A stretch of 44,438 nt of DNA, from contig JAUIJB010000024.1 of the NCBI GenBank assembly GCA_030430455.1, positions 1 through 44,438 of the forward strand, written 5' to 3'. Both the position numbers and the translations under genes were made by a program. Source of the stretch: Verrucomicrobiia bacterium. Lineage in GTDB: Bacteria; Verrucomicrobiota; Verrucomicrobiia; Verrucomicrobiales; Akkermansiaceae. Positions 1 through 8,868 of this stretch are shown here, piece by piece; position 1 is the stretch's first letter; the number at the start of each line of letters is the position of its first letter. Below the pieces are notes generated by a model. It searched no databases. It saw only the letters and a program-made list of their open reading frames with translations, and was not told the DNA's origin.

Positions 1-1197
1 CGCGCCGTGGCCCGCCTGCTGGTGGAAATCCTCGACCCGAAACCCGGCATGCGCGTCCACGACCCCACCTGCGGCTCCTGCGGCATGCTCATCGAGTGCG
101 GGCACCACATCGAGGAGCGGGGCGGCGACCGGCGCGACCTCACCCTCACCGGCCAGGAAAAGAATGTCGGCACCTGGGCCATCGGCATCCTCAACATGCT
201 GCTCCACGGCTTCCCCGATGCCGACATCCGCAATGGCGACACCATCCGCACCCCGAAGTTCACCACCCGCGGTGCGCTCGATCCCTTCGACCGCGTGATC
301 GCCAATCCGCCCTTCTCGCTCAAGGACTGGGGCGCGGACGCCGCCGAGACCGATCCGCTCAAGCGCTTCCAGCGCGGCGTGCCGCCCAAGACCAAGGGCG
401 ACATGGGCTTTCTTCTGCACATGATCGAGACCGTGCGGGAAAAGAAGGGCATGGCCGGGGTGGTCCTGCCCCACGGGGTGCTCTTCCGCGGCGGGGCCGA
501 GGCGAAGATCCGCGAGTCGCTGCTCAAGGCGGATCTCATCGAGGCCGTCATCGGCCTGCCCGCCCAGCTCTTCTTCGGCACCGGCATTCCCGCCGCGCTG
601 CTGATCTGCAATTGGAAGAAACCCGCGAAACGGAAGGGCAAAATCCTCTTCGTCGATGCCTCCACCGATGGCCTCTACCGCGAAGGCAAGTCGCGCAATT
701 ACCTCGCCCCCGCCGATGTCCTGCGCCTCGCCGCGATCTACCACGGCTGGGCTGAGCCGAAGGCGGTCGCGACCGCCACCGAGCGCATCGCCGACACCTG
801 GATCGCCGCCCTCACCCATCACCGCGACACCCAGCTCCGCCGCGCCCGGGGCGACGAGGAAATCGAGGCCGCCATCCACGCCGACTTCGACCAGCGCGTC
901 GCCGAGAATGCCGAGGCGAAGGAAAAGCTGCTCGCCTGGTATGCCGAGAAGCACCCCGCGCCCGGTGGCGGAAAACGGACCAGCCTGGAGAAGCACGCCG
1001 CCGTGGTCGAGGTGGCGGACATCCTCAAGGAGCACAAGGGCAACCTCAACATCACCCGCCACGTCGATGCCGTCGATCCCCCGCCGCGCCTCGATGTGAA
1101 GAAGGAACTGCAGAAGCTGCGGGAGCTGGAGACGAAGCGCGACGAGGCCGAGAAGAAGATGAACGAGATGCTGAAGGAGTTTGGGTATGAGTTCTAA
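1..1197 (+). CDS. hsdM: Type I restriction-modification DNA methyltransferase, HsdM subunit (5' partial)
   Basis: This is the modification subunit of a type I restriction-modification complex, which methylates adenine using S-adenosylmethionine and forms the core of the HsdM2S methylase and HsdR2M2S restrictase. The reading frame is open from base 1 (Arg-Ala-Val-Ala-Arg-Leu-Leu), so the gene begins upstream of the window; the GTG at position 7 is internal. About 398 residues remain, so the N-terminal helical domain of roughly 150-200 residues is missing. Visible motifs are the SAM-binding motif I DPTCGSCGML and the catalytic motif IV NPPF followed by SLKDWG. The C-terminal third ends in a charged helix that probably packs against HsdS. 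The stop codon overlaps the start of hsdS by 11 nt, which suggests translational coupling. The family call is secure. Confidence 0.95.
   Translation, partial: RAVARLLVEILDPKPGMRVHDPTCGSCGMLIECGHHIEERGGDRRDLTLTGQEKNVGTWAIGILNMLLHGFPDADIRNGDTIRTPKFTTRGALDPFDRVIANPPFSLKDWGADAAETDPLKRFQRGVPPKTKGDMGFLLHMIETVREKKGMAGVVLPHGVLFRGGAEAKIRESLLKADLIEAVIGLPAQLFFGTGIPAALLICNWKKPAKRKGKILFVDASTDGLYREGKSRNYLAPADVLRLAAIYHGWAEPKAVATATERIADTWIAALTHHRDTQLRRARGDEEIEAAIHADFDQRVAENAEAKEKLLAWYAEKHPAPGGGKRTSLEKHAAVVEVADILKEHKGNLNITRHVDAVDPPPRLDVKKELQKLRELETKRDEAEKKMNEMLKEFGYEF
1174..1179 (+). promoter_or_regulatory. Ribosome binding site for hsdS
   Basis: AAGGAG lies 7 nt before the ATG at 1187 and inside the hsdM reading frame. 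It decides the start of hsdS in favour of this ATG over the TTG two codons upstream. It is one of the few clear Shine-Dalgarno sequences in the window. Confidence 0.7.
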
Positions 1198-2359
1198 GGC
1201 CCAGATTGCTCCCCGGACGACGGCCGGAAGTCGTTCGCTCGTTGTCTCGGACTTGGCAGTGGCTGATCCGGAGACCTTCAGCCCAGACTCACCCATTCAC
1301 TTTGGGTACATTGACCTTGGAAGCGTTGAAGAACCCGGAGCCGCGCCGGTCGTCACCGAAATGTCGTCTATTGGTAGGCCATCGCGAGCTCAGCGGCTTG
1401 TCAGACGCGGAGATCTGCTCGTGTCGAACGTCCGCCCGTATCTCCGAAATTTCACCCGTTTGGACTCGGTCCCGACCAAGATTCCAATTGTCGCGAGCAC
1501 GGGCTTCACCGTGTTACGTCCAAAGGACGAAAAGCTTGGTGCGTTTGTTCTCCAAGCCCTCCTATCGGAAGCGTTTCAACGCTGGATTCGCCCAAGAATG
1601 ACCGGCACGGGATACCCGGCGATTACAGCAAATGACATCCGCTCATTCCCGATCCCGCTGAAGGATCAAGCTGACCCTTCGTCGGTCTCCGATTTTCTCG
1701 AGTCCATCGATCATACAGACAGGTTACTACACCAGATCTCCAACCAGGCTCGCCGAAGCAAGAAAGCGCTGTTGCAGGCACTTGCGGTGCCTAGAGCAAA
1801 ACATCCCTTCCACTTCAGAATCGCGGAGCTTGGCAGCTGTTTCGCACAGCGGAGCGACACCGGAAAACCAGGACTGCCCGTGTATTCTGTCACTATGAAC
1901 AGCGGCATGGTGAAGCGATCGAGCCTCGACCGTCGCGTCGAATCCGAGCTCACCCCCGAACAGCACCTCCTCGTCCGCAGGAACGACATCGCCTACAACA
2001 TGATGCGAATGTGGCAGGGCGTTTCCGGACTCGCCCCGTCCGACGGCCTGGTCAGCCCAGCCTACGTGGTGCTCCGCCCGCTTGAGGGAATCGATCCCCT
2101 GTTCGCCAGCTACCTCTTCAAGCTCCCTGAAACCATCCGCCTCTTCCACCGCTACTCCCAAGGGCTCACCAACGACCGCCTCCGTCTCTACTACGACCAG
2201 TTCGCCGAGATCCGCCTGCCGATCCCCGAAGACATCGAGGAACAACGCCGAATCGCCAAGCTCCTCTCCTCCATCGACCAGCGAATCCGCCAAACCGAAC
2301 TTTTCATCACCTCCCTCCGCCGGACAAAGGCTGCTCTTTGTCAGAAAATCTTCTCATGA
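1187..2359 (+). CDS. hsdS: Type I restriction-modification specificity subunit HsdS
   Basis: This is the DNA-recognition subunit of the type I system; its two target recognition domains (TRDs) read the two halves of a split target and its conserved helices bind two HsdM subunits. The 390-residue length is normal. The two-fold architecture is visible: TRD1 covers about residues 10-165, a first helical spacer contains DFLESIDHTDRLLHQ and ends near residue 200, TRD2 covers about 205-345, and the C-terminal helix contains EEQRRIAKLLSSIDQRI. The start is the ATG with AAGGAG upstream. The stop codon shares ATGA with the next gene. TRD1 is visibly richer in A+T than TRD2 and the flanking genes, which fits recombinational exchange of recognition domains. 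The target sequence cannot be predicted from this alone. Confidence 0.95.
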   Translation: MSSKAQIAPRTTAGSRSLVVSDLAVADPETFSPDSPIHFGYIDLGSVEEPGAAPVVTEMSSIGRPSRAQRLVRRGDLLVSNVRPYLRNFTRLDSVPTKIPIVASTGFTVLRPKDEKLGAFVLQALLSEAFQRWIRPRMTGTGYPAITANDIRSFPIPLKDQADPSSVSDFLESIDHTDRLLHQISNQARRSKKALLQALAVPRAKHPFHFRIAELGSCFAQRSDTGKPGLPVYSVTMNSGMVKRSSLDRRVESELTPEQHLLVRRNDIAYNMMRMWQGVSGLAPSDGLVSPAYVVLRPLEGIDPLFASYLFKLPETIRLFHRYSQGLTNDRLRLYYDQFAEIRLPIPEDIEEQRRIAKLLSSIDQRIRQTELFITSLRRTKAALCQKIFS

Positions 2360-3468
2360 TGTCCGTCGCCGATTCCCCACTGCCCACGAACCCTCCTGTC
2401 TGCGAGGAGGACATCCAGCGGTTTCTCTTCTCAAGCCATTGTCACTTCGTCGGAGAAACAATGGGAGACGCCTATCAGCTCCGAGTAGCCTTCCCGTCGT
2501 TCCAGAACAGTCATCGAAAAGATTATCTCGGCGCGCACCCCCACAGGTGTTTCCATTTCGCGCTTTCGATTCGCGTTCCCAAGCACGAGTCGACCGGAAA
2601 CTTTCAGGTCGTCGAGACCTACTCTTGGATGCCTGAACAGGTTTCGATGCTTCTCACTGGTTTCTACGGAAAGCTGATTCGATCCCACGGTCATATTCAA
2701 CAAGGCTATCACATTGCGGTTCCGGACCTGGCAGTGCCGCCGCAACCGGATTTCAACGCCCCACCTTTCAATGACCAGCCACGGAAGCCAAACGGCCCCG
2801 GGCTCAACCTTCAGAAGGCACAGAATCTGATTGAAGCCTACCTGTTCTCCACCCCAGACGACAGTGTTCTACCCAAGCTCCTAAGCGCCTGCACCTTCTA
2901 CCACTTGGCCTTGGAGAACTGGAGTGGTCGCTCCGTCCTCGCATACACGTCTCTCGTAAGTTCGGTCGAAGCGCTCCTCGAACTCAGAACCTATGAGGAA
3001 AGCGAATTGTTCGATGAGCAGCGCTTGCGCGACTTTAAGGCTATCGAAGAGAGTGTGCCTGATGGCGAGAAAATCGTCAGAAGGCTCAAGGGATCGCTCT
3101 ACTCAATTAGAAGAATGTTTGCTCAATTCCTTATCGAGCGACTTCCAGATAATCACTTCTCTGAACGTGAGTGCCCCGAGTTTATGGCGCTTACCAAAGA
3201 GCGTCTGAATCAAGCCGCCAAAGCGGCATACGATATTCGAAGCCGATTCGTTCACACCGGTGATCCGACGGCACTAGGATTCTTGTCGTTCAACCACCAG
3301 AACACGGAAATTCAGCTTGGCGAACCGGTCATTGCGGACGCAGAGCTCAAGAAACTCATCTCGCGATCTCCGACATTGGCAGGACTTGAACGCATAGTCG
3401 CAACGCTGCTTCGCGTTGAGATTTTGAGGTGGCTTGCCTGTCGATCGAATCCTGAGACCACCCAGTAG
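2356..3468 (+). CDS. HEPN-like (Apea-type) protein encoded between hsdS and hsdR
   Basis: This 370-residue protein is not part of the standard type I complex. The start is taken at the ATG whose ATGA overlaps the hsdS stop; a TTG at 2338 is the alternative. The N-terminal half (residues 1-150) is of unknown fold. The C-terminal half is predicted helical and ends in the pattern AAYDIRSRFVHTGDP, in which R-SRFV-H matches the Rx4-6H ribonuclease signature of HEPN domains, notably the Apea-like group found in abortive-infection proteins. Its place inside the operon suggests a linked anti-phage function, for example RNA cleavage when restriction fails or is inhibited. The HEPN call rests on motif and context only. 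The gene's A+T content is clearly higher than that of hsdR, suggesting separate acquisition. Confidence 0.7.
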   Translation: MMSVADSPLPTNPPVCEEDIQRFLFSSHCHFVGETMGDAYQLRVAFPSFQNSHRKDYLGAHPHRCFHFALSIRVPKHESTGNFQVVETYSWMPEQVSMLLTGFYGKLIRSHGHIQQGYHIAVPDLAVPPQPDFNAPPFNDQPRKPNGPGLNLQKAQNLIEAYLFSTPDDSVLPKLLSACTFYHLALENWSGRSVLAYTSLVSSVEALLELRTYEESELFDEQRLRDFKAIEESVPDGEKIVRRLKGSLYSIRRMFAQFLIERLPDNHFSERECPEFMALTKERLNQAAKAAYDIRSRFVHTGDPTALGFLSFNHQNTEIQLGEPVIADAELKKLISRSPTLAGLERIVATLLRVEILRWLACRSNPETTQ

Positions 3469-3472
3469 ACAA

Positions 3473-6460
3473 ATGCCCGAACGCCCCGACTGCCACGAGC
3501 CCGCCCTCGCGCTGCTGCGCGACGTGCTGGGCTGGTCCGTGGTCACCGGCGCCGGACTGGCAACCGAGCGGGAGAGTGCCTCCGATCCCTGGCTGCCCGG
3601 TCGACTCGAAGCAGCCTTGCTCAAGGTGAATTCCGGCCTCGCCCCGAGCGCGGCCCGGCAGGCGATCGTGGCGCTGCGACAGTGCGCGGTGCCCGACCTG
3701 CTGGAGAGCAACGAGGCGATGCACACGCTGCTTTCCCGCTGGGTCACCGTCGAGGAACCGGCGAAGACGCCCGGCCAGCCGCCGCTGCGGCGCAGCGTGC
3801 GCTTCTTCGACTTCGAGCACCCGGCCAACAATGACTTCCTCGTCGTCGATGAATTCCCGCTGCGCGGTCCCCAGCGCGAGCGACGCTTCGACCTCGTGCT
3901 TTTCGTCAACGGCCTGCCGCTGGGGGTGATCGAGTGCAAGGACCCGGCCGATTCGCGGGGGCTGGAGAAAGGCATCGGCGACCTGCTCGACTACCAGTCG
4001 CCGCGCCACGGCGCACCGCGGCTTTTCGAGACGATCCATTTCTGCATCGCACTGGCCCGCCACCAGGCTCGCTTCGGCACGGTCGATACCAGCCTCGCCC
4101 ACTACGCGCCATGGAAGAGCCTGCGCCCCTTCACCGAGACGGAACTCACGGAGGCGCTCGGGCGCCCGCCGACGCCACAGGACGAGCTGCTGGCTAGCTT
4201 GTGCCACCGCGAGCAGTTCCTCGACTTCCTGCGCGGCTTCGCCGCCTTCGAGCGTCAGGGCGGGCGGTTGGTCAAGAAGCTCGCCCGCTACCAGCAGTGG
4301 GAGGCGGTGCGCGACGCCGCCGGTCGGGTCCGCGACACCGGGCGCGGCCCCCTTTCGCTCCGCGGCGGGATCGTCTGGCACACCCAGGGGAGCGGCAAGA
4401 GCCTGACCATGCTGTGGTTGGCACTGTGCCTGCGGCGGGCGGTCGATCTGGAGAATCCGACGTTGGTGATCGTGACCGACCGCAGCGACCTCGACCGCCA
4501 GATCGCGACGACCTTCCGCAACTGCGGCTTCGAGAACCCACAGCCGGCCGAAACCGTGCGCCACCTCGGCGAAATGCTGCACGGACCGACCGGCCAGACC
4601 ATCCTGACGACGATCCAGAAGTTTCAGGACGGCCTGATGCAGCGCGGACGACGCGTGCGGCTACCCTTGTGCAAGGGTGGCAACGTGATCGTGCTCATCG
4701 ACGAGGCTCATCGCACCGAATACGGCGTCTTCAATGCCCGACTACGCGAGGCGCTGCCCGACGCCTGCTTCATCGCCTTCACCGGCACGCCCATCGTCAA
4801 GACGCTGGCGAAGTTCGGCAGCTACATTCACCGCTACACCATGCCGCGCTCGGTCGAGGACGGCGCCACGGTGCCCATCCTCTACGAAAGCCGGCTGCCG
4901 GACCTGGCAGTGTGGGGCAAGCGGCTCGACCCGATCTTCGAGGAGGAATTCGCCCACCTCAGCGAGGACCAACGGGAGAAGATCAAGAAGCGCGAGGTGA
5001 CCATGCGGCGCGTGGCCGAAGCCGAGGACCGCATCGAGATGATCGCCCGCGACCTCGTCCACCACTACCGTGCGAACTTCGAGCCGGACGGCTTCAAGGG
5101 TCAGGTGGCGACGGTCTCGCAGAAGGCTGCCGCCCGCTACTACGAGGCGCTCGAACGACTGATGCCCGGCCAGGTCGCGCTACTGATTTCCGATCCGCCG
5201 AAGGGCGACGAGAAGCTGTGGGAGCTGAAGCGGCGCTTCGCCGACGAGAGCGCGATCATCGACCAGTTTCTCCACGAGAGCCCGAAGAAGCTCGCGCTGA
5301 TGGTGGTGGCCGACAAATACCTCACCGGCTTCGACGCGCCGGTCGAGCGGGTGCTCTACCTCGACAAGCCCCTGCAGGAGCACAACCTGTTGCAGGCGAT
5401 CGCCCGGGTGAATCGTCCGTGCCCGGAACTCGGCAAGGAGTGGGGGCTGGTGGTCGATTACTGGGGCGTGGCAGGATTCCTCGACCAGGCGCTGGAGGGG
5501 CTGGACGAGGACATCGATCCCGGCGAGATCATGACCGAGCGGCTCAGCGACGAGGCCCACGCCCGGCTGAGTGCCTGCCTGCGGGATCTGGCGGCATGTT
5601 TCCCGGAAAAGCTCGACCGCAAGCAGATCGAACCGTGGTTGGAGGCGATCGAGGCTCCCGACCGACGTGCGATCTTCCTTGCCCGCTACCGGGATTTCTA
5701 CCGCGCCATCGAGCAACTGCTGCCCGACCCGCGGGCGCTCGATTTCCTGCCGGAACTGGCCTGGTATCGGCGGGTGCGGAAGGAGGCGGAGGCGGCTTTC
5801 CAGGAAAGCAATCTGTCCATCCCGGACTGCTCGGCGCGGGTGCGGCAGCTCATCGACCGCCACGTGCTCGGCGACGAGGTCATCCCGCTGCTCAAGGCGA
5901 TCGACATCCTCGGCGACAACTTCGCCAAGGAGATCGACAAGCTCCGCAGCCCGCGCGCCAAGGCGATGCGGATGGAGCACGCCATACGCCACACCATCAG
6001 CGTGAAGCTCCACGAGGACCCGGCCTTCTTCGAATCGCTCCGCGAGCGCCTGGAGCGGATCATTTCCCAGCGGAAGGAGAGCCGGCTCGACGACGTCGCC
6101 GAATTCCGACTCTTCGGCGAACTGGCCCGCGACATGCGGGAGCGCGACCAGCAGGCCCGCTCACACGGTGTGAATGCCGAGCAACTGCCGTTTTTTCACG
6201 CGATTCAGCAGGCGCTGGGGAGTGAGGAAGGCAAGGTGAGCGAAGGTCCCGCCCCGGATGTCGTGAAGCTGACCCGCACGATTCTCGAAGACCTAGGCCA
6301 GCACGTAGTCGTCGATTGGGACACCAAGGAGGAAGTGATGCGCGACATGCGCCGGGCCATCAAACGCCGCCTGCGCCTCGACTACTCCATTCCACAAGAG
6401 GCCATTGAACCGCTGGTGACGTCGCTCATGGACTTGGCGCGGGTCCACCTGAAACGCTGA
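3473..6460 (+). CDS. hsdR: Type I restriction endonuclease/translocase subunit HsdR
   Basis: This is the motor and nuclease subunit, which translocates DNA using ATP and cleaves away from the recognition site. The start is the ATG 4 nt after the preceding stop, giving 995 residues, a usual length. The N-terminal PD-(D/E)xK nuclease is seen around residues 125-165 (RFDLVLFVNG then GVIECKDP). Superfamily 2 helicase motifs follow: Walker A HTQGSGKSLTM near residue 300, motif II LIDEAHRT near 410, motif III FTGTPI near 437 and motif VI QAIARVNR near 642, with TGFDAPVERVLYLDK before it. The C-terminal helical region, about 700-995, should contact HsdM. All key residues look intact, so the restriction activity is probably functional. 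Confidence 0.95.
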   Translation: MPERPDCHEPALALLRDVLGWSVVTGAGLATERESASDPWLPGRLEAALLKVNSGLAPSAARQAIVALRQCAVPDLLESNEAMHTLLSRWVTVEEPAKTPGQPPLRRSVRFFDFEHPANNDFLVVDEFPLRGPQRERRFDLVLFVNGLPLGVIECKDPADSRGLEKGIGDLLDYQSPRHGAPRLFETIHFCIALARHQARFGTVDTSLAHYAPWKSLRPFTETELTEALGRPPTPQDELLASLCHREQFLDFLRGFAAFERQGGRLVKKLARYQQWEAVRDAAGRVRDTGRGPLSLRGGIVWHTQGSGKSLTMLWLALCLRRAVDLENPTLVIVTDRSDLDRQIATTFRNCGFENPQPAETVRHLGEMLHGPTGQTILTTIQKFQDGLMQRGRRVRLPLCKGGNVIVLIDEAHRTEYGVFNARLREALPDACFIAFTGTPIVKTLAKFGSYIHRYTMPRSVEDGATVPILYESRLPDLAVWGKRLDPIFEEEFAHLSEDQREKIKKREVTMRRVAEAEDRIEMIARDLVHHYRANFEPDGFKGQVATVSQKAAARYYEALERLMPGQVALLISDPPKGDEKLWELKRRFADESAIIDQFLHESPKKLALMVVADKYLTGFDAPVERVLYLDKPLQEHNLLQAIARVNRPCPELGKEWGLVVDYWGVAGFLDQALEGLDEDIDPGEIMTERLSDEAHARLSACLRDLAACFPEKLDRKQIEPWLEAIEAPDRRAIFLARYRDFYRAIEQLLPDPRALDFLPELAWYRRVRKEAEAAFQESNLSIPDCSARVRQLIDRHVLGDEVIPLLKAIDILGDNFAKEIDKLRSPRAKAMRMEHAIRHTISVKLHEDPAFFESLRERLERIISQRKESRLDDVAEFRLFGELARDMRERDQQARSHGVNAEQLPFFHAIQQALGSEEGKVSEGPAPDVVKLTRTILEDLGQHVVVDWDTKEEVMRDMRRAIKRRLRLDYSIPQEAIEPLVTSLMDLARVHLKR

Positions 6461-6462
6461 CG

Positions 6463-7185
6463 ATGGGACGGGTCATCACCAACGATGCCGTGACCTTCGG
6501 CGATACCCGGATCGTGTATTCGATTCGACGTTCGCCACAACGCCGGACGCTTGGAATCAGCGTCTCTGGACCGTGGGTGGAGGTCGCCGCACCCTCGGGA
6601 ATGCGGGCGGCGGCGATCCGGCCGTACGTGGAGAACAAAGCCGACTGGATTCTCCGCAAGCTCGACGGCTTCCGCCGTCACCCGGTGATCTATCCCACAC
6701 GCCTGCGCCCGGGCGATAGCGTCCGGCTTTTCGGCCGGCAGCATCTGGTGAGGTTTTTCGATGCGGGCGAAGCGAGTGCGTCCATCGGAGTCAAAGGTGG
6801 TTGCCTTCACCTGGCTCTTCCCTCGCAAAGGGACGAAGAACGCGCGAAGCGACTGATAAAGGGATACTTTAAGCAACAGCTCACCCAGCGGCTCGAATTC
6901 GATATCGCCGACGTCAGTGCGAAGCTCGGGATGCCAATGGCGGTGTTTCAGGTGCGGGAACTTGGCAATAGATGGGGAAGCTGTGGAAAGAAGGGATGCC
7001 TTTACTTTCATTGGCTACTGGCCACTCAATCGCCGGATTTCATCCGCCATGTCGTTGCCCACGAGGCGTGCCATCTGCTTGAACCAGTGCACTCCAAGCG
7101 CTTCTGGAGGCTGCTTCAGAAGGTTGGAATGGGGTGCGGTGGGTCGAGAGGTTTTGCCGGCAGGCATGACTCTCCGTTCGGTTAG
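6463..7185 (+). CDS. YgjP/DUF45-family zinc metallopeptidase, probably 3'-truncated
   Basis: This is a 240-residue member of the YgjP-like (DUF45, SprT-related) metallopeptidases, which often sit just after hsdR in type I operons. It starts with ATG 2 nt after the hsdR stop. The family markers NRWGSC (around residues 168-173) and the zinc motif HEACH, within VVAHEACHLLEPVHSKRFW, are present. The usual family ends with about 20-30 more residues containing a P-[DE]-[WY]-x-E-R-like helix, but here the sequence after RFWRLLQK becomes GMGCGGSRGFAGRHDSPFG, and neither other frame restores the helix. I infer that the 3' end was lost at the right boundary of the island. Its substrate is not known; the operon position suggests a defence-associated role. 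Confidence 0.8.
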   Translation: MGRVITNDAVTFGDTRIVYSIRRSPQRRTLGISVSGPWVEVAAPSGMRAAAIRPYVENKADWILRKLDGFRRHPVIYPTRLRPGDSVRLFGRQHLVRFFDAGEASASIGVKGGCLHLALPSQRDEERAKRLIKGYFKQQLTQRLEFDIADVSAKLGMPMAVFQVRELGNRWGSCGKKGCLYFHWLLATQSPDFIRHVVAHEACHLLEPVHSKRFWRLLQKVGMGCGGSRGFAGRHDSPFG

Positions 7186-7206
7186 GGTCGATCTCGGCGG
7201 CCGGCC

Positions 7207-7755
7207 CTAGCGGCCCGCTCCGGGCGCGGTGGCTTCGGTCTGCTCCGGCGCCTCCGCCGGCTTGTGGGGATTCACCGAGATCGGGCCGCCCTGGTAGGTG
7301 GCGACGATGACCGTGCTGCTCTCGGCGATGCGCTTGGTGAGCTCCTCGGACAGCGCCGCCCTGCCGCCGGCCTGGTCGAGCTTCACCTCGACGCTGCTGA
7401 TCCAGCCGCGGTTGAGGGCGAGGAACTCGGACCAGGTCAGGATGACGGCATCGGCCTCGAAGTGCAGGCGCGGCTGGAGGCGCGCCGGCGTGGCGAGGAT
7501 CGCCCCCTTCGGCACCAGCGTCGCCTTGCCGTTGAAACAGAGGAAGTCGGAGGTCGCCAGCAGGTCCCGGGGCCGCGCCGCTTCCGAGGGGTCGCCGGCG
7601 TCGAGGGTCTCCAGCGACTTCATCGGGTCGTTCTGCTCCTGGGCCCGCAGGCGGGCGCTGAGCTGCGCGTGGGTCGGCGCTTCGGTCATCGGCGCCGGCT
7701 CGGCGAGCACGGAAGGAACCAGCAGGGCGAGCGGAACCAGGTGGCGGAGTTTCAT
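7207..7755 (-). CDS. Exported protein of unknown function (third gene of a three-gene cluster)
   Basis: I do not recognise this 182-residue protein. It starts with a Sec signal peptide (MKLRHLVPLALLVPSVLA, cleavage predicted before EP), so it should be periplasmic or secreted. The mature part has one cysteine and a mixed alpha/beta pattern, with the central stretch LVPKGAILATPARL followed by a hydrophobic strand ending FEADAVILTWSEFL, and a Pro/Ala-rich tail. The ATG is followed directly by a signal peptide, which supports this start over the long upstream extension in the same frame. It is the last gene of a minus-strand cluster, 26 nt after its neighbour, and shares with the other two a C-rich leader before the start codon. 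Co-expression with those genes is likely. Confidence 0.75.
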   Translation of the reverse strand: MKLRHLVPLALLVPSVLAEPAPMTEAPTHAQLSARLRAQEQNDPMKSLETLDAGDPSEAARPRDLLATSDFLCFNGKATLVPKGAILATPARLQPRLHFEADAVILTWSEFLALNRGWISSVEVKLDQAGGRAALSEELTKRIAESSTVIVATYQGGPISVNPHKPAEAPEQTEATAPGAGR

Positions 7756-7781
7756 CGTGGCGGGGTGGTGGTCGGGGCGGG

Positions 7782-8813
7782 TCAATCGCTGCCGTAGGTG
7801 CCGAGGGTCGAGTTGACCTCGATCGCGCGGTCGACCTCGAAGCTGACGTGGGCGAGGCGCTCGGTGCCGAAGACCGTCTGGGTGACGACCTCGATGGTCC
7901 ACTGGCCATCCTCGGTGAGGAGGTTGCCGTAGTTCCTGGCGGTCCACACGCGGGTCTCGGGCGTCTGCTGGTCGAGCACCAGCTGGGCGGAGCGCATCAC
8001 CTCGCCGTTCTCGCCGAGCCGGGGCGCCCCGCGGTAGACCTGGGCGTAGGTGTAGGACTTCGGATAGAGGTCCCTGGCGGTCACCGTGATCGTCGGCACC
8101 TGGAAGCGCATGGTTTCGCCCTCCTCGATGCCGGCGATCGACGCGGTGGCCACCGGCCAGACCTGCAGGGTCGCCGTGGCGAGCTGCTGGTCGATGCTGC
8201 CGTCGCTCTTGCGGGTGTAGATCGAGAAGCGCTCCTCGCCGCGGACGCGCAGCCGGTCGGGGCCGGGCACGGCGGTGAGGTCGTAGTTCAGGGTGGTCGT
8301 GCCGTTGCGGCTGATCACCGCCTGGGAGTGGAGCGTCGCCTGGCTGCGGTCGATCTCGCTGCCGTCGCCGTCGCCGTATGACTGGACGTGGCGCAGGAAG
8401 CGCACCGACTTCGACTCGGGCGGGTCGAGCAGGCCGTTGAGCAGGCCGCGGACCTCGGCGTCGACGCTGAAGGGCCGGTCGGCCCGGGTTCGCGGGACCT
8501 GGCCGTCGGGGTCCTCGGTGTGGATGGTGATCTCCGCCTCGGGCGCGTAGGCGCTGACGTAGGTGGTGTCGAGCAGGTGGCTGGCGGGGGTCGAGCCCGA
8601 CTTCACCGTCCACAGCTCGTAGCGCGAGCCGGCCAGCAGGACCGGCATGGCCGACACCCGCTGGCCCTGCTTCTCGACCTGGACGTCGTAGTAGATCGGC
8701 GGGTTCGTATCGAGCACCGTCTGGCGGATGAAGTTCACGTAGTTGCCCGACTGCGCGACGGCGGCGCAGCAGGCGGCGACGGTGGCGGCGAGGGCGGGGA
8801 GCGTGGGCTTCAT
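7782..8813 (-). CDS. Exported protein of unknown function (second gene of a three-gene cluster)
   Basis: This 343-residue protein has a Sec signal peptide (MKPTLPALAATVAACCAAVA, cleavage before QS) and an otherwise hydrophilic, strand-rich mature part, so it should act outside the inner membrane. Visible stretches include YYDVQVEKQG, SRYELWTVKSGS and WTARNYGNLLTEDGQWTIEV; the last looks like a beta-sandwich strand pair. No catalytic motif is apparent. It lies 55 nt downstream of the 8869-9600 gene and 26 nt upstream of the 7207-7755 gene, all in one direction, so the three probably form an operon. Possible roles are a surface fibre, pilus-like assembly or matrix component; this is a guess from location and composition only. 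Confidence 0.75.
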   Translation of the reverse strand: MKPTLPALAATVAACCAAVAQSGNYVNFIRQTVLDTNPPIYYDVQVEKQGQRVSAMPVLLAGSRYELWTVKSGSTPASHLLDTTYVSAYAPEAEITIHTEDPDGQVPRTRADRPFSVDAEVRGLLNGLLDPPESKSVRFLRHVQSYGDGDGSEIDRSQATLHSQAVISRNGTTTLNYDLTAVPGPDRLRVRGEERFSIYTRKSDGSIDQQLATATLQVWPVATASIAGIEEGETMRFQVPTITVTARDLYPKSYTYAQVYRGAPRLGENGEVMRSAQLVLDQQTPETRVWTARNYGNLLTEDGQWTIEVVTQTVFGTERLAHVSFEVDRAIEVNSTLGTYGSD

Positions 8814-8868
8814 CGTGGGACGGGGTGGAGAGGGGCCGGTGGTGCCCCCACCGGGAGTGGGGTGCGCC

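Noticed and set aside
1..7185. BREX, DISARM or Druantia system
   Set aside because: Only Hsd subunits plus the HEPN-like gene and a metallopeptidase are present; no PglZ, BrxC, DrmA or similar genes are seen.
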